64,000 nt of DNA from Burkholderiaceae bacterium (lineage in GTDB: Bacteria; Pseudomonadota; Gammaproteobacteria; Burkholderiales; Burkholderiaceae_C), in assembly GCA_023954035.1 (NCBI GenBank), contig JAMLIT010000013.1, forward strand, positions 1-64,000, in the 5' to 3' direction. The notes under the pieces are model-generated. The model was not told where the DNA came from. It worked only from the letters and a program-made list of their open reading frames with translations, and made no database searches. Both the position numbers and the translations under genes were made by a program. Positions 1 through 10,068 of the stretch are shown here, piece after piece. Position 1 is the stretch's first letter, and each line of letters begins with the position of its first letter.

Positions 1-960
<960 letters not shown>

Positions 961-1066
961 GGGATCGAAGGGGAGAGCGGGAAGCGGAGCGCGCAATGAT
1001 ACCGGCGCCCCCCGGCTGGGTTTTTGCATGGCAGCAAACCGTGTAGCGCGCCGACCGAAAGGCAGA

Positions 1067-1124
1067 ATGCTATTTGTTTTATAGCTTCAAGCGCCTTCCA
1101 AATGGGCCTGGGAGACCAAAAATC
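1067..1124 (-). repeat. Dispersed ~58-bp repeat, copy 1 (intergenic)
   Basis: On the plus strand this reads the complement of the forward repeat: an ATAGCT block, a degenerate GCGCCTT / ATGGGC arm pair, then CCAAAAAT. It aligns without gaps to the copy at 57763-57820. It lies in the 183-base gap between rep and a small membrane-protein gene, and its stem arms have decayed more than in other copies. Confidence 0.7.
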
Positions 1125-1143
1125 ACCGAAAAGACTTGGCCGC

Positions 1144-1947
1144 TCAGCACGGGCCGCGTGCCGATGCCATCAGCGCTTGCAACGCGTAGAGCACCAGCAG
1201 CGACACACTGGCCAGCGCCACGCCCTGCAGGTTCAGCCGAAGGGCGAAGCCCGGTGTATGGATGTACAACGCGCTGGTCCGCGCAAGCTGCAGCAGGCCC
1301 GCCAGCGGCAGCAGCAACAGACCGAAGCAGGCCGCCGCCTTCCAGCCGCGCAGCGTGGAGCCCAGGTGCGTGCGGGAATCGCACCAGACGATGGCGCCCA
1401 GGCTGCGCCATTCCTGGAACGCGTCCATGAGCACCGCCAGCACCATGAAAGCCAGGGGCACCGTGAGCACCGCCCACACCAGCACCCAGCGGCGGTCGTG
1501 CGGGTTCCAGTGGCGCGCGGATTGGGTGCTGTCCGCTGCCGGGCGCTGGCCTTCGGTGCGTACCACTTCCTCGGCTGCGTCGATGGCGGTGTCCAGCCAG
1601 CGGCGCCAGTCGCGCACGCGCGGGCGCTGGCCCAGCGCGGCGGCGTAGACATGTTCGTCGTCCACGCAGACCTGCTGCGTGGTCGTGATGCGGTCGTCCG
1701 GCAGATACCATCCGGAAGACTTGCGGGGCAAGCGAACCACGAACACGGTGGTGGTGCCGGTTGACGGTGCGCCGGTAGAGAACAGACCCGTGGAGCCGTG
1801 CTCCAGTTCGATGGCCATCCAGTCGTGGCCGCGGTGCTGGCCGCGCACGATCGACAGCGGCCGCAACCGGTCCAGCCGCAGGCGCTCCCACAGCGGCGCG
1901 GAAAAGCCTTCGAGCAGCCCCGGCGGCGGTGCTTCCCGGGTGGCCAT
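1144..1947 (-). CDS. Hypothetical protein with three C-terminal membrane segments
   Basis: I do not recognise this family. The 267-residue protein has a soluble N-terminal half of about 150 residues without a signal peptide. Three hydrophobic segments follow at about residues 153-175, 203-222 and 241-260, ending in a short tail. The soluble part has no catalytic motif I can name. The start codon directly follows the stop of the upstream membrane-protein gene (1948-2331), so the two are almost certainly translationally coupled and may act together at the inner membrane. GC content and codon use match the neighbours. Confidence 0.7.
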   Translation of the reverse strand: MATREAPPPGLLEGFSAPLWERLRLDRLRPLSIVRGQHRGHDWMAIELEHGSTGLFSTGAPSTGTTTVFVVRLPRKSSGWYLPDDRITTTQQVCVDDEHVYAAALGQRPRVRDWRRWLDTAIDAAEEVVRTEGQRPAADSTQSARHWNPHDRRWVLVWAVLTVPLAFMVLAVLMDAFQEWRSLGAIVWCDSRTHLGSTLRGWKAAACFGLLLLPLAGLLQLARTSALYIHTPGFALRLNLQGVALASVSLLVLYALQALMASARGPC

Positions 1948-2331
1948 TCAAAGGCGCTCCAGGTCGGCCTCGTCCTGCGCAGCGCGCTGCAGGCGCAGCC
2001 CCACGGTGATGGCGATGGCGGCGCAGACCAGCAGGTTCCACAGGCGGGGCATGCCATAGATGGCGAGGGTGATGCCGACCACACCGAAGAGCACCGCCAC
2101 GCGCAGCGCGCGGGGGCTCTCCAACAGCCCCATGGCGCCGCCCATCAGCATCGCGATCAGCCCGGTGGTCAGCGGCCAGCCGACGAGGCAGACGATCATC
2201 AGCACCAAGGCCGTTGTGCCGTCGGCCTGGGAGAACCACGACTGCCAGAGGTTGTTGGCCAGCAAGCTTGCTACGGCGAGCGTGGCGGCGGCCCACGGCG
2301 GGGACAGGGGGCAATTGTCTGGAAACGTCAT
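1948..2331 (-). CDS. Small hydrophobic membrane protein, unknown function
   Basis: This 127-residue protein is almost entirely hydrophobic, with about four predicted membrane segments near residues 12-30, 42-66, 76-93 and 96-113 and a charged C-terminus (AAQDEADLERL). The start at 2331 (MTFPDN) is preferred over an upstream start because the extra 42 residues would be arginine-rich and would overlap the divergent transporter's leader. The stop abuts the start of the downstream three-TM protein, suggesting a two-gene operon. No family is recognised. Confidence 0.65.
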   Translation of the reverse strand: MTFPDNCPLSPPWAAATLAVASLLANNLWQSWFSQADGTTALVLMIVCLVGWPLTTGLIAMLMGGAMGLLESPRALRVAVLFGVVGITLAIYGMPRLWNLLVCAAIAITVGLRLQRAAQDEADLERL

Positions 2332-2434
2332 CGGCGTGCACAGGTCAAAAGCCGCGCAGTATGCACCGCGCCTGGCATGGCGCCCGCGTGGGCAGGCCAG
2401 CCTGCCCGAGCGTGCGGGCGGCACAATCGGCACC

Positions 2435-3388
2435 GTGCTCGACGTCCTCACCATCACCTTTCCCTTTTTCGCCCTGGTGCTCGCTGGCTACCTGGCGGTG
2501 CGCGCCGGCCTGCTTCCGCTGCCAGCCATTCCGGGGCTCAACGCCTTTGTGCTGTATTTCGCGCTGCCCTGTCTGCTGTACCGCTTTGGCGCCCAGACGC
2601 CGATTGCCCAGCTGCTGGACCCGGCCGTGGCGGGTGTCTACATCCTGTGCGCCGTGCTGATGGTGGGCGGCACCGTGCTGGCCACGCGCGGGCCGCGCAT
2701 TCAATGGAACGACGCGGCCTTTGGCGCGCTGGTGGCGGCGTTTCCCAACACCGGCTTCATGGGCGTGCCGTTGCTGGTCGCCCTGTTGGGCGCGGCGGCG
2801 GCGGGCCCGGTCATCGTCACCATTTTGATCGACATGGTGCTGACCACTTCGCTGTGCATTGCGCTCTCGCGACTCGACGGCGCCGGCACGCACGGCATGG
2901 CGGTGGCGCTGAAGAAGGCCTTGCGCGGCATGCTGACCAACCCCATGCCCTGGTCGATTGCGCTGGGCGCCGTGGCTTCGGCCGCAGCGTGGAAGCTGCC
3001 TGGCCCCGTGGACAAGACCATCGCCATGCTGGCCGATGCCGCTTCGCCGGTGGCGTTGTTCACGATTGGCGCCGTGCTGGCGCGCTCGCAGATGAACCAG
3101 CACGAGCGGGTCCTGGCGCGCGACTACGTGCCCGTGGCTCTGGCCAAGCTGTTCGTGCACCCGCTGCTGGTATGGCTGGCGGGGCGCAGCGCCATCGCTG
3201 TGGGTGTGCCGCTCGACCCCTTTGCCTTCACCGTGCTGGTGCTGCTGGCGGCGTTGCCCAGCGCCAGCAATGTCTCGCTGCTGGCCGAGCGCTTTGGCGC
3301 GCACAACGGGCGCATTGCCCGCATCATTCTGGTGTCCACGGCACTGGCGTTCCTGAGCTTTTCGGGCGCGGTGGCGCTGTTGACCTGA
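2435..3388 (+). CDS. AEC (auxin efflux carrier) family transporter
   Basis: The 317-residue product is a polytopic membrane protein of about ten hydrophobic segments, typical in length for bacterial AEC permeases. These share a fold with bile-acid/sodium symporters and export or import organic anions such as malonate or malate. Seen here are the N-terminal TFPFFALVLAGYLA helix, the conserved NAFVLYFALPCLL segment, the FPNTGFMGVPL loop characteristic of the family, and a last helix ending LSFSGAVALLT. The GTG start at 2435 fits the family N-terminus; longer forms add a non-hydrophobic leader. The substrate cannot be deduced. A dispersed repeat begins at its stop codon. Confidence 0.85.
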   Translation: MLDVLTITFPFFALVLAGYLAVRAGLLPLPAIPGLNAFVLYFALPCLLYRFGAQTPIAQLLDPAVAGVYILCAVLMVGGTVLATRGPRIQWNDAAFGALVAAFPNTGFMGVPLLVALLGAAAAGPVIVTILIDMVLTTSLCIALSRLDGAGTHGMAVALKKALRGMLTNPMPWSIALGAVASAAAWKLPGPVDKTIAMLADAASPVALFTIGAVLARSQMNQHERVLARDYVPVALAKLFVHPLLVWLAGRSAIAVGVPLDPFAFTVLVLLAALPSASNVSLLAERFGAHNGRIARIILVSTALAFLSFSGAVALLT

Positions 3389-3443
3389 AGCTGTATTTTC
3401 AATAGCTGACAACGATTGTGGAATAAGCGCTGGGGCGATTTTT
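3388..3443 (-). repeat. Dispersed ~58-bp repeat, copy 2 (starts at the transporter stop codon)
   Basis: It carries AATAGCT, then AACG...ATAAGCGCT and a T-rich end, in the same orientation as copy 1. It aligns without gaps to the complement of the 57763-57820 copy. It fills the gap between two convergent genes (the AEC transporter and atpG) and could form a short stem-loop there. Confidence 0.7.
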
Positions 3444-3454
3444 CTATCAAAAAT

Positions 3455-4342
3455 CTATTTCGCTTGTGCGTCCGTCGCCGCGTCGCGTTGCGCGCGCAGT
3501 GAGCGCAGGCCAGCGGCCAGTTCCACCACTTCGGCGGTGATCGCTTCCTGGCGCAGCTGGCGCAGTTCGGCCTGCAGGGCGTCGCCCATCCTGGCCACGT
3601 TCTTGTGCGCGGCCGCCATGGCGGAGAGCCGCGCCAGGTTCTCCACCGCATGGCTGTGCAGCACGGCACGCGCCAGTCGGGCGGTGACGTATTCGCCGGC
3701 CAGCAGGTTCAGCAGCTCGGCGGGGGGCTGGTGCACGCGCGGCGCGTGGGCAGGCGCGGCGCGCAGGGTGTCCAGGTCCAGCGGCAGCAGGCGCTGGCGC
3801 CGCAACGCGAAATGCTTGCCGGCGCCCAGCTCTCCAAACAGCAATTCGACGCTGGCCGCAGGCCTTTTCGCCAGCGTGTCCAGCAGCAGGCTGCGCAGGC
3901 GCTCGCTGGCGGGAATCACGGCGCCGGCGTGTGCCACCAGGCTCGCGCGCGCTTCGATGGGCAGGCTCCGCACACGCGCAATGCGCTGGGCCTGCTCGCC
4001 CAGCAGCACGATGCGCGCGCTCTCTGCGTCGGCCGGCAGAGCGTCCAGCACACGCTCGGTGTAACCGCCGTTGAAGCCCTGCTCGGCACCGAACACCAGC
4101 CACAGCACCTCGTCGCTGCTCTTGCCGGTGGCCGCGGAGGGGGGCGCGCGCTCTGCCGGCAGCAGCGCCAGCGCCTGGCCGATGGCGGCGGCCACCGTGC
4201 GGCTGTAGGCATCGGCGCCGGCGATGCGTGTGCGCGCGCGTTCGGTGCGCGCCGCTGCCATGCCGCGCAGCGCGTTGACCAGTCCGCCAAAGCTTTGCGT
4301 GGTAAGGAACTGCGCCTGGGCCTCTGCAGCTGTGCGGTTCAT
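3455..4342 (-). CDS. atpG: N-type F-ATPase gamma subunit
   Basis: This is the central-stalk subunit that couples rotation of the c-ring to the alpha/beta hexamer. The 295-residue protein has the expected N-terminal helix containing LRGMAAAR. It has a central Rossmann-like region with LVFGAEQGFNGGYTERVL, matching the usual G-x-x-G-F-N-G-x-Y signature of gamma. The C-terminal helix ends EAITAEVVELAAGLRSLR, as in N-ATPase gammas. It is the last gene of the operon, starting four bases after the alpha stop. No separate delta-subunit gene is present anywhere in the operon. Confidence 0.88.
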   Translation of the reverse strand: MNRTAAEAQAQFLTTQSFGGLVNALRGMAAARTERARTRIAGADAYSRTVAAAIGQALALLPAERAPPSAATGKSSDEVLWLVFGAEQGFNGGYTERVLDALPADAESARIVLLGEQAQRIARVRSLPIEARASLVAHAGAVIPASERLRSLLLDTLAKRPAASVELLFGELGAGKHFALRRQRLLPLDLDTLRAAPAHAPRVHQPPAELLNLLAGEYVTARLARAVLHSHAVENLARLSAMAAAHKNVARMGDALQAELRQLRQEAITAEVVELAAGLRSLRAQRDAATDAQAK

Positions 4343-4345
4343 GGG

Positions 4346-5881
4346 TCAGACCACGGCCGAGGTCGGCTCGCCCAGCACCTGGGCCAGCTGCGTGCGCAGC
4401 CGCTCCTGCAGCCCGATCGGAACCTTGCCGCGCGTGCGCAGTGCTGCCGCCAGGTTCGCGTCAGCGGTGATCGCGTCGCCAAGCTCTAGCAGCTTGGCGG
4501 GCAGGGCTTGCGGCCCGCCAGCGTCCAGCAGCCCGGCTTGCAAAGCGATCATCAGCGCCACTTGCAGCGCAGGGTTCTGCGGCGCCAGATGGGGTTGGCC
4601 CAGTGCAGCGCGTATCAAACGGCCACGGGCAATCTGCGCCTGGACGCGCTCGTCCAGCTCGGTGCCAAAGCGGGCAAAGCCTTCGAGTTCGAGAAACTGC
4701 GCGTACGCCAGGCGCAATTGCGCCACGGCACCGCGCATCAGCGGGGCCTGGGTCTTGCCGCCGATGCGGCTCACGCTCAGGCCGGTGTCCACTGCGGGCA
4801 ACTGGCCCAGCTCGAACTGGCGCGAGCTCAGGGCAATCTGTCCGTCGGTGATCGAGATCAGGTTGGTGGGGATGTAGGCGCTCAGGTTGCCCGCTTCGGT
4901 GCACGCCACCGGCAGCGCCGTCAGCGAACCGCCGCCGCGCTCGGGCGAGAGCATGGCGGCGCGCTCGAGCAGGCGCGCGTGCACGTGAAAGATATCGCCG
5001 GGGTAGGCTTCGCGCCCGGGCGGCTGCTGCATCAAGAGCGCCAGTTCGCGGTGCGTGGCCGCGTGCTGGGTCAGGTCGTCCACCACCACCAGTGCATGGC
5101 GGCCACGGTCGCGGAACCATTCGGCCATGGAAAAGCCGGCAAAAGGCGCCAGCCATTGCAGGCCGGGGGCGTCGCTGCCACCGGCCACGACGACGATGCA
5201 GCGTTCGGGTGCGCCCAAGTTTTCAATCGCCGCCACCACGGCGGCGGCGGATTCCGAGGGTTGGCCGACGCAGATATAGACGCAGATGAGTTCGCTGTTC
5301 CTTTGCGCAAGGACGGCATCGACGGCAATGGCCGTCTTGCCGGTTCCGCGGTCGCCAATCAGCAGCTCGCGCTGGCCCCGTCCCAGGGGGAACAGCGCAT
5401 CCACGGCGAGCGTTCCGGTGTGCACCTGCTCCTGCACCAGGGCGCGGTCCAGCACGCCAGGCGCTGGCCGCTCGGCCGGCAGGCGCTCGGTGCTGGCGAT
5501 CGGCCCGCGCCCGTCGAGCGGGCGGCCCAGCGGGTCCACCACGCGGCCCAGCAGTGCTTCGCCCACCGGCACCTGTACCACGTCGCCGGTGCGGTGCACC
5601 GCGTCGCCCACGGCCACGCCGGCGCTGTCGTCGAGCAGCACGCAGGCGATGCTGTCCGCGTTCAGGCTGGCGGCGTAGCCCATGCGATCGCCGGAGAAGC
5701 GCAGCAGCTCGCCCAGGCGCGCGCCGGCCAGGCCGCTGACGTCGGCAATCCCGTCGCCGGTCGCGTGCACGCGGCCGATTTCGGCGAAATGCGGCGGGCG
5801 TGCGCCCTCGGGCAGGCGCGCCGCAGCGGCGCTGCGCCAGCGCGGCAGGCTTGCCGCCAGCGGCCCGGTGCGGGCCGTCAT
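4346..5881 (-). CDS. atpA: N-type F-ATPase alpha subunit
   Basis: This is the regulatory nucleotide-binding subunit of F1. The 511-residue protein has an N-terminal beta-barrel, a Walker A loop GDRGTGKT at residues 176-183, a Walker B strand ending ALVVVDD and the [13 protein letters not shown] segment with the conserved SITDGQI. The C-terminal helical domain is complete. The N-terminus lacks the long hydrophobic helix that contacts delta in ordinary alphas, consistent with an ATPase that has no delta gene. The start overlaps the b-subunit stop by four bases, so translation is coupled. Confidence 0.92.
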   Translation of the reverse strand: MTARTGPLAASLPRWRSAAAARLPEGARPPHFAEIGRVHATGDGIADVSGLAGARLGELLRFSGDRMGYAASLNADSIACVLLDDSAGVAVGDAVHRTGDVVQVPVGEALLGRVVDPLGRPLDGRGPIASTERLPAERPAPGVLDRALVQEQVHTGTLAVDALFPLGRGQRELLIGDRGTGKTAIAVDAVLAQRNSELICVYICVGQPSESAAAVVAAIENLGAPERCIVVVAGGSDAPGLQWLAPFAGFSMAEWFRDRGRHALVVVDDLTQHAATHRELALLMQQPPGREAYPGDIFHVHARLLERAAMLSPERGGGSLTALPVACTEAGNLSAYIPTNLISITDGQIALSSRQFELGQLPAVDTGLSVSRIGGKTQAPLMRGAVAQLRLAYAQFLELEGFARFGTELDERVQAQIARGRLIRAALGQPHLAPQNPALQVALMIALQAGLLDAGGPQALPAKLLELGDAITADANLAAALRTRGKVPIGLQERLRTQLAQVLGEPTSAVV

Positions 5882-6627
5882 GCGACTTCCTGCGCCACCG
5901 GGGCCAGGGCGTGGCGCGCTTCCTCAAGCGACTGCGCCCAATGCAGCGACAGCGTGCCCAGAGCAAAACGCAGTTCGGCGCCCGCAATCAATGCGCCGTC
6001 GTGCGTGCAGCTCAGTGCCAGCGGCTCGCCCAGCAGGGTTTGCAGTCGTGCCTGCAGTGCCTCCTGCGCAGCAAGGTCCAGTGCGCGTGCGGTGCACAGC
6101 TCCACATCTCGCACTCTGCCTGATGGGAACCACTGTGCGCGCTGCGCCACGGGCGTCGCGGCCACTTGGGCCAGCAGGCGGTCGATGAAGGGGCTGTCAC
6201 CGACCGGCGTGTCCGCCAGCAGTCGGCCGGCCAGGTCCACCGCCAGGCCGGAAGCTTCTTCGAAGAGCTTTGACTCAGCCTCCTGGCGTTCGCTTGTCAA
6301 TTGCACGCGCGCGGCGTCCAGCAATGCCCTCGCTTCCAGGCGGGCGCTGGCGACGAGCTGTTCGCGCTCGGCGGCCGCCTCCTGGCGCGCCGCGTCCAGC
6401 CGGCGGGCCTGCTCGGCGTGCAGGGTGCGCTGCTGCGCTTGGAGTTCGCTCGCAGTCTGCTGCGCCTGCGCGACCTGGTCGCTGGCCTCGGCCAGCGCCT
6501 TGGCGACCAGCGCCTGGCGCGCGGCGATCACCTTCTGCAGCGGCCGGTACAGCAGCCAGCGCAGCAGCGCCAGCAGCACCAGCAGGTTGACCGCTTGCAG
6601 CAGCAGCGTGGAGAGGTCGATATTCAT
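5878..6627 (-). CDS. atpF: N-type F-ATPase long b subunit (peripheral stalk)
   Basis: This is the stator subunit linking the membrane a-subunit to the catalytic head. The 249-residue product is much longer than a usual b subunit (about 156 residues). It has one N-terminal membrane helix (residues about 5-25), a long Ala/Gln/Glu-rich coiled coil to about residue 130 and a globular C-terminal part of about 100 residues. That part contains [14 protein letters not shown], which resembles the C-terminal region of delta/E-type subunits. In N-ATPases a long b is known to stand in for the missing delta. The ATG at 6627 is chosen because upstream in-frame residues are not hydrophobic and overlap the c-subunit gene's end. 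Confidence 0.88.
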   Translation of the reverse strand: MNIDLSTLLLQAVNLLVLLALLRWLLYRPLQKVIAARQALVAKALAEASDQVAQAQQTASELQAQQRTLHAEQARRLDAARQEAAAEREQLVASARLEARALLDAARVQLTSERQEAESKLFEEASGLAVDLAGRLLADTPVGDSPFIDRLLAQVAATPVAQRAQWFPSGRVRDVELCTARALDLAAQEALQARLQTLLGEPLALSCTHDGALIAGAELRFALGTLSLHWAQSLEEARHALAPVAQEVA

Positions 6628-6646
6628 CTTGGCGTTGTGAACCCGC

Positions 6647-6898
6647 TTAACGCAGGAACGGGTTCGCAAACAGCAGCAGCAGCGAGATCACCAGGCAGTA
6701 GATGGCCGTGGTTTCGATCATGGCCAGGCCGACGAACAGTGTGCGCGAGATCGTGCTGGCGGCCTCGGGCTGGCGCGCCAGCGCATCCATGGCCGCAGCC
6801 ACGGCCCGGCCTTCGGCCAGCGCCGGGCCGAGGGCGCCAAAGGACACGGCAAAAGCCGCGCAGACGATGCTGACCATTTCAATCCATTGCAGGTCCAT
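6647..6898 (-). CDS. atpE: N-type F-ATPase rotor subunit c with two membrane carboxylates
   Basis: This 83-residue two-helix hairpin forms the ion-carrying rotor ring. Helix 1 contains GPALAEG with Glu29 at the place where Na+-type c subunits carry a glutamine. The polar loop is RQPE (42-45). Helix 2 contains the key Glu62 followed by Thr63, Thr64 and Tyr67, the E-[ST]-T-x-x-Y pattern seen in Na+-binding rings. The pairing of Glu29 with Glu62 is the hallmark of N-ATPase rings. Whether this ring carries Na+ or H+ cannot be settled from sequence, because the two-carboxylate site has been argued both ways. It lies between a and b in the operon. Confidence 0.92.
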   Translation of the reverse strand: MDLQWIEMVSIVCAAFAVSFGALGPALAEGRAVAAAMDALARQPEAASTISRTLFVGLAMIETTAIYCLVISLLLLFANPFLR

Positions 6899-6904
6899 GC
6901 AGAA

Positions 6905-7582
6905 TCACTCCGGTTGGGAAGGTTGGCTTGCGGCCGCGGCAATGAAGACCATGGCCAGGACGGTAAAGATGTAGGCCTGGATCAGCCCGGTGAGCAGCTC
7001 CAGCGCCATGAAGGGCACGGGTACCAGCAGCCCCGCCAGCCCCAGCACCACGGCGGAGATGACGACGCCGCTCATCACGTTGCCAAACAGACGAACCGAC
7101 ATCGAGACGATGCGGGTCAACGCTTCGATCAGATTGAGCGGCAGCACTAGCAAACTCGGTTGGGCGTAGCTGCGCAGGTAGCCCCAGAGGCCGCGTCGGC
7201 GGATGCCCCAGCCCAGCACGGCGGCGAACACCGCCAGCGCCAGCGCGAGGTCGGTCTCCAGGGCGGCGGTCGGCGGCGCGACCCCTGGGATCAGACCGCT
7301 GAAGTTGGCCGCCAGTATAAAGATGAACAGCGTGGCAATCAGCGGAAGAAAGGGCGCGGGGTCGTCGTTCATGGTCAAGCGCATCTCTGACTTCACCAGC
7401 TCGAACGCCGTCTCCATCAGCGCCTGCGCGCGTCCCGGTTCGCGCACGGACAGCTGGCTGCGCAGCCAGGCGGCGCCCAGCACCAGCACGAGCATGACGC
7501 CCCAGGTGGTGACGACGGGCGCGGTGATCGCCAGCGGGCCGAGCTGCAGCAGAACTTCGTGGAAAAACGGGTTGGAGGTCAT
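6905..7582 (-). CDS. atpB: N-type F-ATPase subunit a
   Basis: This membrane stator subunit supplies the two half-channels next to the c-ring. It is 225 residues with about five or six hydrophobic segments. The essential helix holds the stator arginine in a segment reading SVRLFGNVMSG, where R lies before LFGN as in all a subunits. The start at 7582 (MTSNPFFHEV) overlaps the atpR stop by four bases. The protein is shorter than E. coli a (271 residues), in keeping with the N-type family. Confidence 0.9.
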   Translation of the reverse strand: MTSNPFFHEVLLQLGPLAITAPVVTTWGVMLVLVLGAAWLRSQLSVREPGRAQALMETAFELVKSEMRLTMNDDPAPFLPLIATLFIFILAANFSGLIPGVAPPTAALETDLALALAVFAAVLGWGIRRRGLWGYLRSYAQPSLLVLPLNLIEALTRIVSMSVRLFGNVMSGVVISAVVLGLAGLLVPVPFMALELLTGLIQAYIFTVLAMVFIAAAASQPSQPE

Positions 7583-7851
7583 GCTGCTGGGGGTCGGCGG
7601 GCGCCGGTCAGGTGCAAAACGAGCGGGCGTGCCGCCACCACGCCCAGACCCAGCGCAAGGAGCGCCAGCGCCCCGGCGCGTGATGCACCGTAACACGCGC
7701 CGCCCAGAACGGCAAAGCGAAGCAACTGCAGCGCCAGCAGGCGGACCCACGGGACTTGCCCGCTGCCCGCAAGCCGCCCGGTGAGCCAGTGCAGGCTGCC
7801 AAAGTGCCAGGCGCCCAGCAGCAGACCGGGGAAGAAAAACAGCGCTGTCAT
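7579..7851 (-). CDS. atpR: N-ATPase accessory membrane protein AtpR
   Basis: This 90-residue protein has three hydrophobic segments and a basic tail ending TGARRPPAA. AtpR is found only in N-ATPase operons, between atpQ and atpB, and is thought to help c-ring assembly or stability. That role is from the literature on the family, not from this sequence. The identification rests on size, three-TM pattern, the FFPGLLLGAWHFGSL start and exact operon position. It overlaps both neighbours by four bases. Confidence 0.85.
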   Translation of the reverse strand: MTALFFFPGLLLGAWHFGSLHWLTGRLAGSGQVPWVRLLALQLLRFAVLGGACYGASRAGALALLALGLGVVAARPLVLHLTGARRPPAA

Positions 7852-8134
7852 GGTCGGTGTATCCAGCGCCAGGCCGCCCAGCCGCCGAGCAAAAGGCCCA
7901 GCAGCAGCAGCGCCCCCGTGAAGGTGATGCCGGTGCGCAATTGCGCATCCAGCCAGCGCCCCAGCGCAATGCCCAGCAGCGTGGGCACAACCACCACCCA
8001 GCCCAGCACGCCGACGCTGGCGAGCTGGCCCAGCAGGCTGGGTTCGCCCTCGCGGCGGCTGCGCAGCTGGCGCTGCCACTGCTGGCGCACCTGGCCGAGC
8101 CAGGCGCGGTCTTCCTCGGGCAAGGGGTTTTCGC

Positions 8135-8138
<4 letters not shown>
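7848..8138 (-). CDS. atpQ: N-ATPase accessory membrane protein AtpQ (AtpI-like)
   Basis: The 96-residue protein has a charged N-terminal third (ENPLPEEDRAW...RSRREGE) and two hydrophobic segments at about residues 40-62 and 70-90, ending WRWIHRP. This matches the AtpI-like AtpQ proteins of N-ATPase operons, which are presumed to assist c-ring assembly or Mg2+/ion handling. It sits between epsilon and AtpR with four-base overlaps on each side, so expression is tightly coupled to the rest of the operon. Confidence 0.85.

Positions 8139-10068
<1,930 letters not shown>

Noticed and set aside
4508..6640. 710-codon plus-strand frame over atpA and atpF
   Set aside because: It mirrors the ATPase genes in the opposite strand; composition is typical of a shadow and no motif is visible.
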